A stretch of 10,283 bases of DNA from an uncultured Collinsella sp. (lineage in GTDB: Bacteria > Actinomycetota > Coriobacteriia > Coriobacteriales > Coriobacteriaceae): contig CAAENW010000136.1 in the NCBI GenBank assembly GCA_900757265.1, positions 1 to 10,283 of the forward strand, written 5' to 3'. The position numbers and the translations under genes were made by a program. The first letter of the stretch is position 1. Every line of letters starts with the position of its first letter. The notes beneath the pieces are model-generated. The model had not been told where the DNA came from and searched no databases. It saw only the letters and a program-made list of their open reading frames with translations. Shown here piece by piece: positions 1-6,252 of this stretch.

Positions 1-163
1 CGGGCGAAGCGGGCCCTATCCCCCGACCAAGCTCATCGCCCTGCGTTGCCGCGCGGCGATTTTCGTAGGTTCGCGCCTTACGAAAGCCGGCACCTCCCCT
101 TTTGTCTGCCCGGTCTCATCTGAGGCGGTAACAATGCGAGTCCCACAACGACGCGTTTTACCA
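1..163. other. Gene-free left edge, unidentified
   Basis: No frame here looks coding. Plus frame 1 stops at TGA 121-123 and the other frames give low-complexity, Arg/Pro-rich translations without a ribosome binding site. The stretch contains short hairpins: a GCCGCGCGGC palindrome at about 49-58, and a stem at 61-85 in which TTTCGTAGG pairs with CCTTACGAAA with one bulged base. It could be the leader or 3' part of a structured RNA, or the upstream region of a minus-strand gene beyond the edge. I compared it by eye with RNase P RNA, tmRNA, T-box and common riboswitch cores and found no match. Confidence 0.3.
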
Positions 164-189
164 AAAATGGCCCCACGCGGGGCCATTTT
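164..189. terminator. Bidirectional intrinsic terminator
   Basis: This is a perfect 11-bp stem, AAAATGGCCCC paired with GGGGCCATTTT, around an ACGC loop. On the minus strand the stem is followed by TTTTTGG, so it ends the acetyltransferase transcript whose stop lies about 35 nt upstream. On the plus strand the U tract is TTTTC, so it could also stop transcription entering from the left edge. Confidence 0.85.
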
Positions 190-223
190 CATTTCGATGA
201 AACGCTGGTATGTGACTCGGCCC

Positions 224-715
224 TTATGCCTCGCGCAGCCAGTCGAACGCAACGCGCGGCGTGCCGTCGGACACATACACGACGCCGGCGCGCTCGAACC
301 CTGCCTTGAGGCTCGCACCCTGCATGGGCAGGTTGTCCGCGTGCGTATCGATACGCAGATGGTCGGCACGCTCCTTGGCAAAGGCAAACATCGCGGCCGC
401 GATACCGTGCACGGTGCCGTCGGACGCCACGCGGTGCAGCACGGCGTACGGAGTGTCGCTGCGCCACTGACCGTCCTCGATGACGTCATAGCACTCGTCC
501 GGGCCCGGCAAAAAGGCAAACGTCGCCACCACGCGACCGTCGACTTCGCACACATAGCTGCCACCGGCGGCGATATCGGCAGCCAGCTGCTCGGCCGAAG
601 GCGTGCCCTCGGGCCACTGCGTGGCGTTGCCATGCGCGCGCATAAAGGCGCGGGCGGCATCATAGATAGCCATGACGGCGGGAATGTCGGTCTCGAGGGT
701 TTTTCTGATCATCAC
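224..715 (-). CDS. GNAT-family N-acetyltransferase
   Basis: The product is a predicted cytoplasmic acetyl-CoA-dependent N-acyltransferase of 163 aa, the usual size of a single GNAT domain. Visible signs are the N-terminal strand IRKTLETDIPAVMAIYDAAR, a WPEGTPS segment near residue 40, and a C-terminal half with the helix GIAAAMFAFAKERAD followed by LRIDTHADNLPMQ, a GF step and VYVSDGTPRVAFDW. This matches GNAT proteins with the pattern of an acetyl-CoA-binding helix, then D-x-x-N-x-P-M-Q and a GF step. The substrate cannot be told from sequence. The start is either GTG at 715 or ATG at 712; a GAGG motif lies 7 nt before the GTG and 10 nt before the ATG, so both are possible. It is transcribed alone, divergent from the zinc-ribbon gene, and ends before the terminator at 164-189. 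Confidence 0.88.
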   Translation of the reverse strand: MMIRKTLETDIPAVMAIYDAARAFMRAHGNATQWPEGTPSAEQLAADIAAGGSYVCEVDGRVVATFAFLPGPDECYDVIEDGQWRSDTPYAVLHRVASDGTVHGIAAAMFAFAKERADHLRIDTHADNLPMQGASLKAGFERAGVVYVSDGTPRVAFDWLREA

Positions 716-734
716 GCGGCGACCTCACGTTTAT

Positions 735-764
735 TGGTATCACTTTGATTGAGCAATGATACCA
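735..764. promoter_or_regulatory. Divergent dyad with two extended -10 elements
   Basis: The perfect inverted repeat TGGTATCA (735-742) and TGATACCA (757-764) has a 14-nt spacer. Read on the plus strand, the left arm gives TGG-TATCAC. Read on the minus strand, the right arm gives TGG-TATCAT. Both are TGn plus a -10-like hexamer. Predicted start sites fall in the spacer, giving leaders of about 35-40 nt to the acetyltransferase start at 715 and to ATG 789. The same dyad could bind a repressor. No good -35 box is seen on either side, as expected for extended -10 promoters. Confidence 0.5.
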
Positions 765-788
765 GCGTTTGGAAAGGGCAAGGAGCGG

Positions 789-1085
789 ATGGGAAGCAAA
801 AAGCGAGCCGCCTGGTCAAAGGCCAAAAGCGAGTTTTTGGGCGCTGCCACCGGCGGCGATATGAGCGACCTGTTTGCGCGCGAGGACGAGCGCCGCGATG
901 CCCTGGACGCCGAGCGCGATGAGGCTTGGCGCTACAAATCGTGCGAGCGCAAAAACCGCTACGACACACGCGCCGAGGCCGAGGCCGTTATGGCCGACTG
1001 CGAAAACCGTGGACGGCGTGGTTTGGCCTGCTACAAATGCGAATACTGCGGCGGGTGGCATCTGACGTCGCATCCTTGGAAATAG
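789..1085 (+). CDS. Small Cys-rich zinc-ribbon-like protein
   Basis: This is a hypothetical protein of 98 aa whose function I do not recognise. The N-terminal half is highly charged and probably helical (EDERRDALDAERDEAW, about residues 32-47). The C-terminal third has Cys at 52, 71, 81, 84 and 87 and His at 91 and 95 in the pattern CYKCEYCGGWHLTSH, which looks like a metal-binding knuckle or ribbon. ATG 789 was chosen because AAGGAG precedes it, although the 3-nt spacing is short. An upstream in-frame ATG at 756 would give 109 aa but has no ribosome binding site and lies inside the promoter dyad. Its genuineness is supported by good codon usage and the conserved-looking Cys block. A role in binding nucleic acid or protein is only a guess. 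Confidence 0.75.
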   Translation: MGSKKRAAWSKAKSEFLGAATGGDMSDLFAREDERRDALDAERDEAWRYKSCERKNRYDTRAEAEAVMADCENRGRRGLACYKCEYCGGWHLTSHPWK

Positions 1086-1100
1086 GCTCCGCAACGGAGC
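1086..1100 (-). terminator. Weak hairpin between convergent genes
   Basis: GCTCCG and CGGAGC form a 6-bp stem around a 3-nt loop, immediately after the stop codon of the zinc-ribbon gene. On the minus strand it is followed by CTATTTCC, a poor U tract, so it is at best a weak terminator for rsmJ. On the plus strand there is no U tract. Confidence 0.35.
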
Positions 1101-1152
1101 GGCGCTCACGCAGCGGCACGGCACCGACACATCGCCGGCCATCACGCGCAGG

Positions 1153-1857
1153 CTACGGGCGCGGCGGCACCAAAACATCGTAGCGGACGGCCTTGCCCGC
1201 AAGCTGATAGCTCGGCTTAACGCCGGCAAGCAATGGGCCCTTCACCGGCCGTTTGATAACGACCTTGCGCGGCCGCACTGCAAGCGCAGTTTTAACCAGC
1301 GTCTCCTCATCGGCACACGGCTGTTCCAGATGGTGCAAGAGCTGGAACTTCTTTTTGACCGCCGCGCTCTTGGTGCGCTCAGGAAACATGGGGTCCAGAT
1401 ACACCACGTCGGGAGCCGCGAGCTCATCGCGCTCGACCAGCTCAGCCGTATGGCGAAGGCCGGCAATGCTGTCCTCGCCCGCATGTAAGTGCATGCGCGC
1501 CACGGCGGCCGCAAGCGCCGAATCATCTGCCGCGCGATCCAGGGCATCCTGGAGCAGCGCCGCGATCACGCAATCCTGCTCATACAGATCGATGGTAAAG
1601 CCCGCTGCCGCCAGCAGCAGCGAATCCTCGCCAACGCCTGCCGTGGCGTCAATCGCCCATGGTTGTTCGATGCCTTTTGTGCGCGCAGCCTTTACCAACA
1701 GCTCTTGCTGCAGACGACCCTGCTTGAGCCGTGGAAGCATGCGGCCAAAATCGGCACGCAACTCCATCGTGCCGTCGGTGAGCGTAAGGCCCTCGGACGT
1801 CCGCACGAGCTCGAGCCCAGCAGCCCGAGCAACAGAAAAGGGATCGACGACGCCCAT
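1153..1857 (-). CDS. rsmJ: RsmJ-family 16S rRNA guanine-N2 methyltransferase
   Basis: RsmJ (YhiQ) in E. coli makes m2G1516 in 16S rRNA using S-adenosylmethionine; this 234-aa protein belongs to the same family. Motif I is DATAGVGEDSLLLAAAG (residues 70-86), where SAM binds. The catalytic-region motif is YLDPMFPE (153-160), followed by a Lys-rich KSAAVKKK segment, and IKRPVKGPLLAG (201-212) is near the C-terminus. The last strand, VRYDVLVPP, also fits the family. ATG 1857 is the likely start because CTAAGGAG sits 5 nt upstream; an in-frame GTG at 1863 overlaps that site and is unlikely. It is convergent with the zinc-ribbon gene. The family is best described in gammaproteobacteria, so the exact target base in this actinobacterium-like host is inferred. 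Confidence 0.87.
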   Translation of the reverse strand: MGVVDPFSVARAAGLELVRTSEGLTLTDGTMELRADFGRMLPRLKQGRLQQELLVKAARTKGIEQPWAIDATAGVGEDSLLLAAAGFTIDLYEQDCVIAALLQDALDRAADDSALAAAVARMHLHAGEDSIAGLRHTAELVERDELAAPDVVYLDPMFPERTKSAAVKKKFQLLHHLEQPCADEETLVKTALAVRPRKVVIKRPVKGPLLAGVKPSYQLAGKAVRYDVLVPPRP

Positions 1858-1920
1858 GGACACTCCTTAGCAAACAAAACGAATACATGGGCGCCATTCA
1901 TGTCGGCACCCAACCGTCCG

Positions 1921-2064
1921 TTATTGTCCCACATGCGACATGGTCCACAGCATCCCAATGCAAAGCACCGCCATCAATACCGTGCACACGGCAGCGATCA
2001 CAGAATCACTCATGCGCCTTCCCAGCGACCGCGGCTCATCCACTTGCTTGACTCCGTACATCAT
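1921..2064 (-). CDS. Small single-pass membrane protein, 47 aa
   Basis: A short reading frame begins ATG ATG at 2064 behind a strong site (GAAGGAGG, 4 nt before the first ATG and 7 nt before the second) and ends at TAA 1921-1923. The product has a charged N-terminal part (KQVDEPRSLGRRMSDS) and one hydrophobic stretch, residues 22-42 (VIAAVCTVLMAVLCIGMLWTM), followed by a short SHVGQ tail. This reads as a single transmembrane segment with the basic N-terminus probably cytoplasmic. It lies 63 nt upstream of rsmJ on the same strand, so the two may be co-transcribed. I do not recognise a family. A plus-strand open frame over the same bases has no ribosome binding site and is an antisense shadow. 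Confidence 0.68.
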   Translation of the reverse strand: MMYGVKQVDEPRSLGRRMSDSVIAAVCTVLMAVLCIGMLWTMSHVGQ

Positions 2065-2291
2065 GGCTCCTCCTTCGGTCCAGCTCTTACCATGGCCTCA
2101 TCATCGCAGCGCCGCGCATGCGCTGCCATCGATTTGACTTACGTCCAGCTTTCCTTTTTGAAAGGTTGAACCGTGCAGGCAAGAGACGCTTTCAGGCGCA
2201 TGCATCGCCGCGTTGAACTACAATGTGCTTCACCATATGTGCAGCACATAGGGTGCGCCAGGTTGGCGTACTCGTATCGAAAGGACCAGCC
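2065..2291. promoter_or_regulatory. Divergent intergenic region
   Basis: This is the space between the 47-aa minus-strand gene and the plus-strand membrane protein. A plus-strand promoter candidate is TTGAAC (2213-2218) with TATGTG (2236-2241), 17 nt apart; an alternative -10 is TACAAT (2219-2224). A short CCTTT-TTG-AAAGG hairpin lies near 2153-2165. I could not pick out a convincing minus-strand promoter. Confidence 0.35.
2236..2250. promoter_or_regulatory. 15-bp palindrome, candidate operator
   Basis: TATGTGC-A-GCACATA is a perfect dyad with 7-bp arms around a single central base. It overlaps the best candidate -10 of the plus-strand membrane protein gene and ends 41 nt before its start. 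This position suits a repressor site. The regulator is not evident in the window. Confidence 0.4.
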
Positions 2292-2693
2292 ATGAGCTTC
2301 ACTCGCAAGACACTCAAAATCCTTGCCCTGATTTATTTTGTTCTGGGCATCGCCAGTCTCGTCATAGGAATCGCCGGCATCGCGACCGGCAAGTTCGAGT
2401 CCACCTACGGATCGAACGCCATGCTCGCCGCGGCCGTGATTATCGCCAAGGGCCTCATCGATCTTGCCGCGGGCGTTGCGGGCATCAAGGGTGCCAACAA
2501 GCCTTCGCAGGTTGACGGCGCGTTTAAGCTCGGTATCGTTGCTGCAGTCGCCACGCTTGCCCAGGCGGTGCTCACGCTTCCCGCGTTTGGCGGCGACGCC
2601 ATCAACTTTGGCGCCTTTGTCATCGTGGTGTACGACCTGTTCTTTGTTCAGCAGGCGCACGCCGTCAAGGCCGAGAACAAGGACCGCCTGTAA
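2292..2693 (+). CDS. Hypothetical four-helix membrane protein
   Basis: The product is a 133-aa integral membrane protein with four predicted hydrophobic segments at about residues 8-31, 42-66, 79-97 and 105-120, rich in Ala, Gly, Ile and Val. Short loops contain GKFESTYGSN and KGANKPSQVDG, and the C-terminus is a short charged tail ending KAENKDRL. I recognise no catalytic motif or named family. ATG 2292 was chosen because AAAGGA lies 6 nt upstream and the Met is followed by a basic SFTRKTLK segment before the first helix; the open frame extends upstream to 2223 without a ribosome binding site. It is a single gene ending before the terminator at 2732-2767, with a possible operator in its leader. 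Confidence 0.8.
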   Translation: MSFTRKTLKILALIYFVLGIASLVIGIAGIATGKFESTYGSNAMLAAAVIIAKGLIDLAAGVAGIKGANKPSQVDGAFKLGIVAAVATLAQAVLTLPAFGGDAINFGAFVIVVYDLFFVQQAHAVKAENKDRL

Positions 2694-2731
2694 GCGCTCG
2701 CTTCTCATAGCCTCTGCAGCCAAGCAACTAA

Positions 2732-2767
2732 AAAGGGCCGATCGCACATCTCCGCGGTCGGCCCTTT
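2732..2767. terminator. Bidirectional intrinsic terminator
   Basis: A 14-bp stem (AAAGGGCCGATCGC paired with GCGGTCGGCCCTTT, one G-U pair) encloses an 8-nt loop. On the minus strand it is followed by TTTTAGTT, which gives a good U tract for rlmA. On the plus strand the tail is TTTGCATTTG, adequate for the membrane protein gene. It lies between the two convergent stop codons. Confidence 0.88.
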
Positions 2768-2781
2768 GCATTTGCCCAGAT

Positions 2782-2814
2782 AAAACCTGCCAAAATAAAC
2801 CTGTCCCTTTTTGG
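2782..2814 (-). repeat. Short intergenic repeat, copy A
   Basis: This contains two tandem near-identical units, AAACCTGCC (2783-2791) and AAACCTGTCC (2797-2806), with a 14-bp period. On the minus strand it reads GGGACA followed 16 nt later by GGCAG. It abuts the rlmA stop codon. The same GGGACA/GGCAG arrangement occurs at 3705-3753, which suggests a dispersed repeat family. Confidence 0.4.
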
Positions 2815-2818
2815 TAGA

Positions 2819-3631
2819 TTAGTGGCGGTACTCGGCGATGATGAAGTCGATATCGGTTTGAAGGGTGTCCAGGTTTGCCAGGCGCTCTTTGTCGGCGGGG
2901 CGCGTACGGTAGTAGTACGGCGTCATCTGGAACACCGCCTCGATGTCAGCCTGGGTCTGGAGCGTAATGTTCGCAGACACCCGCTGCGTTCCCACCAACT
3001 CGAGCTCGGTCGTCTTCGGCAGCTTCTCGTCGTTAAGGTACGGCGTGTCGTAGAGCACCTCCTTGAGCCCAAACAGATGACGGGCACCCGGCACCACGGT
3101 GTAGAGCGAGCCCTCGGGCGCCAGCACGCGGGCAAACTCGCGCTCGTTAAAGGGAGCGAAGAGCTCGGTCACCATATCGAAGGCGCCATCGGCCACGGGG
3201 ATGTCCTTCATATTGGCCACAAAGTAGGTCGCATCGCCGCGCTTGGCGGCCAGGCGCACCATCTCCTTGCCCAGGTCGAAACCGTAAGCATCCACGTCCG
3301 GCACCGCACCCATGGCGCTAGTGTAGTAGCCCTCGCCGCAGCAAATATCGAGCAAGGTCATGGGGACGCCTGCAGACGCCGCGCGCCCAGACACCTGCTT
3401 GCGCACCAGCTCGACCATCGCATCGCGCAACGGCGCATAGTAACCGCGGTTCAGAAAGTCGCGACGACTACGCGCCTGCGACTTGGGATCGCCCATGGAG
3501 TCGCCGCTCTTGGACGAGCGCAGTAGATACAGATAGCCCTCGCGCGCACGATCAAACCGGTGTCCGCCCGCGCACACAGCACCGCGCTCATCGTCCACCA
3601 ACGGCTCATGGCAAACGGGACACAACAACAT
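2819..3631 (-). CDS. rlmA: RlmA-family 23S rRNA guanine-N1 methyltransferase
   Basis: The RlmA family methylates N1 of a guanine in helix 35 of 23S rRNA: G745 for RlmA(I) of Gram-negative bacteria, G748 for RlmA(II)/TlrB of Gram-positive bacteria. This 270-aa protein has the whole layout. An N-terminal zinc finger uses Cys4, Cys7, Cys20 and His24. It is followed by the linker GDPKSQARSRRDFLNRGYY (47-65). SAM motif I is LLDICCGEGYYT (93-104), then comes YGFDLGKEMVRLAAKR, and late motifs include FAPFNEREFARVL and MTPYYYR. Gram-positive context suggests G748 as target, but the two types cannot be separated by eye. ATG 3631 has CTAAGGAG 5 nt upstream. In some actinomycetes type II enzymes contribute to tylosin resistance; no antibiotic cluster is visible here, so a housekeeping role is more likely. 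Confidence 0.92.
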   Translation of the reverse strand: MLLCPVCHEPLVDDERGAVCAGGHRFDRAREGYLYLLRSSKSGDSMGDPKSQARSRRDFLNRGYYAPLRDAMVELVRKQVSGRAASAGVPMTLLDICCGEGYYTSAMGAVPDVDAYGFDLGKEMVRLAAKRGDATYFVANMKDIPVADGAFDMVTELFAPFNEREFARVLAPEGSLYTVVPGARHLFGLKEVLYDTPYLNDEKLPKTTELELVGTQRVSANITLQTQADIEAVFQMTPYYYRTRPADKERLANLDTLQTDIDFIIAEYRH

Positions 3632-3704
3632 GGCAACTCCTTAGCGCGAACAACACAACGCCCACCATTGTCGCACGCCTTCCCCATCTAGTCATAGAAG
3701 AGAC

Positions 3705-3753
3705 AAGGAGTGTCCCCCAGCTGCCGGCAGAAAAGGAATGTCCCTAAGTGCCG
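3705..3753 (-). repeat. Short intergenic repeat, copy B
   Basis: Two similar units with a 28-bp period, AAGGAGTGTCCC (3705-3716) and AAGGAATGTCCC (3733-3744), each followed within a few bases by TGCCG. Between them is the perfect palindrome CTGCCGGCAG (3721-3730). On the minus strand it reads GGGACA, then GGCAG, then GGGGGACA, related to copy A at 2782-2814. It lies between rlmA and the MATE gene and may be a REP-like or hairpin element. Confidence 0.45.
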
Positions 3754-3822
3754 ACTAGTCGATTAGGAGTATCATCGTCTGCGCAAATAAGCACGAAAGA
3801 GCATAGTAGAGATTGAGAGCGT

Positions 3823-5205
3823 ATGGCAGACACCGCATCTAAGCACATTGACATGACCACCGGCTCGCTATGGCGCAATATTCCCCTGTTCGCCTTCCCC
3901 GTGGCCGCCACGAGCATCTTGGAGCAGCTGTCGAACCTCATCGCCACGGTCATCATCGGTAACTTCTCGGGCGACCAGGGAACCCTCGCCATGGCGGCGG
4001 TCGGCTCCAATGTTCCGCTTACCAGTCTTATGCTCAACCTTTTTATTGGCATGTCGCTTGGCTCCAACGTGGTCATCGCCAACGCTATCGGCCGCAACGA
4101 TCAGAACATGGTCAAACGCGCCGTCCATACCTCGATTTTAATGGCACTCGTGGGCTTTGCCGTCATCGCACTGGGCGAGATCTTTGCCGAGCCCATGCTC
4201 GCTGCGCTCAACGTGCCTGCCGAGACCATGCCGCTCGCTTCGCTCTACCTGCGCGTCTTTTTGCTCAGCATGCCCTCGATCTTGCTCTACAACTTTGAGG
4301 CCGCAATCTTCCGCTCCGTCGGCATCACCCGCATGCCGCTGCAGGCGCTTGCCGTGTCCACCGTCCTCAACATTGGCCTGGACCTCATCTTTGTCCCCGT
4401 GCTCCACTGGGGCGTCGCGGGTGTCGCCATCGCCACCGCCATCGCCTATACCGTCAGCGCAGTCACGCTCTTTATCCGTCTGCTCAAGACCGATTCCGTC
4501 GTCCGCGTCACCCTGCGCGATCTGGCTATCGACCCCGTCGCCCTCAAGCGCATCGTTAAGATCGGCCTGCCCGCCGGCATCCAAAGCGCCGTCTTTGCCG
4601 TCGCTAACATCATCATCCAGTCCGCCATCAACAGCTTGGGCACCGAGGTCATGGCGGCATCCAGCGCTGCCATGAGCCTGGAGTATGTGTGCTACAACCT
4701 GCTCAACAGCTTTAGCCAGGCTTGCACCACCTTTGTGGGACAAAACCACGGTGCCCGCCAGATCGACCGCTGCACCAAAACGCTCAAGGTCTGCCTGGTC
4801 GAAGGCGGTATCGTCGCACTCACCACCATCGTCATCATCGTCGGTCTGGGGCGCGAGATCCTGGCGCTCTTTAACAGCGATCCCAACATCGTCTCGATCG
4901 GCTATATCCGTGTGTGCTCGATCTTCCCGGCATACGCCTTTAGCATGTTCTACGAGAATATGTCCGGCTACCTGCGCGGCTTTGGCATCTCGCTCATGCC
5001 CGCCCTCATCACCATGATTTGCGTCTGCGGCATCCGCTTCTATTGGGTGTTCTGCGTGTTCCCGCACTTCCGCACCTTTGCGAACATCATGATGGTCTAC
5101 CCCATCAGCCTGGGCACCACAGCGTTCTTTATGGTCGTGGCGGTATTGCTCTGCCATCCGGCACGCACCTACCGTCTGGCGCAAGCCAAAGCGACAGCCC
5201 GCTAA
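3823..5205 (+). CDS. MATE-family efflux transporter
   Basis: The product is a 460-aa multidrug and toxic compound extrusion protein, an inner-membrane antiporter that exports organic cations or other small molecules using an Na+ or H+ gradient. The length and about twelve hydrophobic segments fit the family. The start MTTGSLWRNIPLFAFPVAAT resembles the conserved first helix, followed by AMAAVGSN and a Gly/Asn-rich GSNVVIANAIGRND loop. The second half repeats the fold (IGLPAGIQSAVFAVANIIIQ, then SQACTTFVGQNHGAR). The substrate is unknown. ATG 3823 is preceded only by a weak GAGAG motif, unlike its neighbours, but no better start exists. It converges on the LysR gene with 27 nt between stops and no visible terminator. 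Confidence 0.92.
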   Translation: MADTASKHIDMTTGSLWRNIPLFAFPVAATSILEQLSNLIATVIIGNFSGDQGTLAMAAVGSNVPLTSLMLNLFIGMSLGSNVVIANAIGRNDQNMVKRAVHTSILMALVGFAVIALGEIFAEPMLAALNVPAETMPLASLYLRVFLLSMPSILLYNFEAAIFRSVGITRMPLQALAVSTVLNIGLDLIFVPVLHWGVAGVAIATAIAYTVSAVTLFIRLLKTDSVVRVTLRDLAIDPVALKRIVKIGLPAGIQSAVFAVANIIIQSAINSLGTEVMAASSAAMSLEYVCYNLLNSFSQACTTFVGQNHGARQIDRCTKTLKVCLVEGGIVALTTIVIIVGLGREILALFNSDPNIVSIGYIRVCSIFPAYAFSMFYENMSGYLRGFGISLMPALITMICVCGIRFYWVFCVFPHFRTFANIMMVYPISLGTTAFFMVVAVLLCHPARTYRLAQAKATAR

Positions 5206-5232
5206 TCACCACACTCAACGCCACGCCAGTCA

Positions 5233-6099
5233 TTAATTGACAATATGCGAGCTCATATAGTCGATAAAGCGCCTCGTGGCGATAGGCATGGTGTCCCAGC
5301 TGCGCCAAGCCGCCACGACGTCGCGCGAGGGAGCATGCACGATGGGGCGCACACAAATATCGGCCCGCATGCCCTCGACGGTACGGCGGTAGAGCATGCT
5401 CACACCGAGGCCCTCCTCCACCATCGCCATAATGGTGTAGTCATCGGTGACCTCACTCGTCACATGCGGCGATAGCCCGTGCGCGGCAAACGCATCGAGC
5501 ACCAGACTCTGTTCGCCCTCATCCAGCAGCACAAACGGTTCGGACGCCAGGTCGGCAAGCGTCACCTTTTCCTTTGCCGCCAGTGGATGGACGGCTGGCA
5601 ACAGCGCCACCAGCTCGTCGTGATAGACCACGCGTTTCTCGAGCCCCTCGGTAAATCCACGCGCCGTAAAGCAAAAGTCAACCACGCCATCGTGCACCCA
5701 CTGGGCGTTGCGCGTGTAATCGCCCTGCTTGAGGGTAAAGCGCACGCCCGGATGCAGGGCCCCAAAGTCGCGGATCACGCGCGGCAACACAGTGCGACTC
5801 ACGTTGGTAAACGTCGCAATGCGAATGTCGGTCGACGAAAGCCCCAGCAACTCCTGGCGCTTGCCCTCGAGCTCGGCCTCGGCCGTTACGATCTGGCGCA
5901 GATACGGCAGATACTGTTTGCCGTCGCGCGTAAGCGAGACGCCCTGCTTGCCACGCTCGATAATCGTGGTGCCCAGCTCGCGCTCGAGCGCCTTGACGGC
6001 CTGGCTCACCGCGCTTTGCGTATAGCCCAGCGCGTCGGCGGCACGTTTCAGGCTGCCGCAATCGACCACCATACATACAATCTGATACCGCGATGCCAT
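5233..6099 (-). CDS. LysR-type transcriptional regulator
   Basis: This 288-aa protein is a LysR-type regulator: an N-terminal winged helix-turn-helix (residues 1-60, with CGSLKRAADALGYTQSAVSQ and the wing ERGKQGVSLTRDG), a linker helix, then a periplasmic-binding-like effector domain from about residue 90. It is expected to bind DNA as a tetramer and respond to a small ligand. ATG 6099 has GGAGG 4 nt upstream. It diverges from the EamA transporter gene across a 158-nt gap, the usual layout in which a LysR protein controls both its own gene and its neighbour. The MATE gene is convergent and a less likely target. The ligand cannot be read from sequence. Confidence 0.93.
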   Translation of the reverse strand: MASRYQIVCMVVDCGSLKRAADALGYTQSAVSQAVKALERELGTTIIERGKQGVSLTRDGKQYLPYLRQIVTAEAELEGKRQELLGLSSTDIRIATFTNVSRTVLPRVIRDFGALHPGVRFTLKQGDYTRNAQWVHDGVVDFCFTARGFTEGLEKRVVYHDELVALLPAVHPLAAKEKVTLADLASEPFVLLDEGEQSLVLDAFAAHGLSPHVTSEVTDDYTIMAMVEEGLGVSMLYRRTVEGMRADICVRPIVHAPSRDVVAAWRSWDTMPIATRRFIDYMSSHIVN

Positions 6100-6124
6100 C
6101 GTGCCTCCACATCGATGTAGCCGT

Positions 6125-6134
6125 AAAACGTTTT
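6125..6134. promoter_or_regulatory. AAAACGTTTT palindrome in LysR leader
   Basis: A perfect 10-bp palindrome lies 26-35 nt upstream of the LysR start, within the LysR/transporter intergenic region. Its position would suit autoregulation, but a 10-bp AT-rich palindrome can arise by chance. Confidence 0.3.
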
Positions 6135-6162
6135 GCCAGGGCTTTTTCTTCCAACATTAGTA

Positions 6163-6181
6163 CTTCTTAATCATACTGAAG
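6163..6181. promoter_or_regulatory. Candidate LysR-type operator (CTTC-N11-GAAG)
   Basis: An interrupted dyad, CTTC at 6163-6166 and GAAG at 6178-6181, lies near the middle of the divergent region. LysR regulators commonly bind interrupted dyads around a T-N11-A core. Spacing and location fit loosely, but the arms are only 4 bp long. Confidence 0.35.
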
Positions 6182-6219
6182 ATACATTCGCTTTACTACA
6201 TCCATATCTGGGAGCAGAA

Positions 6220-6252
6220 TCCTTTTTGCGAAACCGTTCTGTAACAAAAGGA
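6220..6252 (+). promoter_or_regulatory. Possible hairpin masking the transporter RBS
   Basis: TCCTTTT (6220-6226) is complementary to AAAAGGA (6246-6252), which is the core of the ribosome binding site for the EamA transporter at 6258. A 7-bp stem with a 19-nt loop would hide the site in mRNA and could make translation conditional. It may also be chance, since pyrimidine-rich stretches often pair with a Shine-Dalgarno sequence. Confidence 0.3.

Noticed and set aside
1..160. RNase P RNA, tmRNA, lysine or cobalamin riboswitch, or T-box at the left edge
   Set aside because: Compared by eye with the conserved cores of each on both strands; only short chance matches such as GAGGTGC were found.
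16..663. 215-aa minus-strand open frame overlapping the acetyltransferase
   Set aside because: Arg/Pro/Ser-rich translation in an alternate frame of a clear GNAT gene, reading through the terminator hairpin; no ribosome binding site.
134..748. 204-aa plus-strand frame antisense to the acetyltransferase
   Set aside because: Antisense shadow created by GC-rich codon bias; it spans the terminator and the promoter dyad.
4138..5184. 348-aa minus-strand frame inside the MATE gene
   Set aside because: Asp/Gly/His/Ala-rich antisense translation with no family features; the MATE protein on the other strand is unambiguous.
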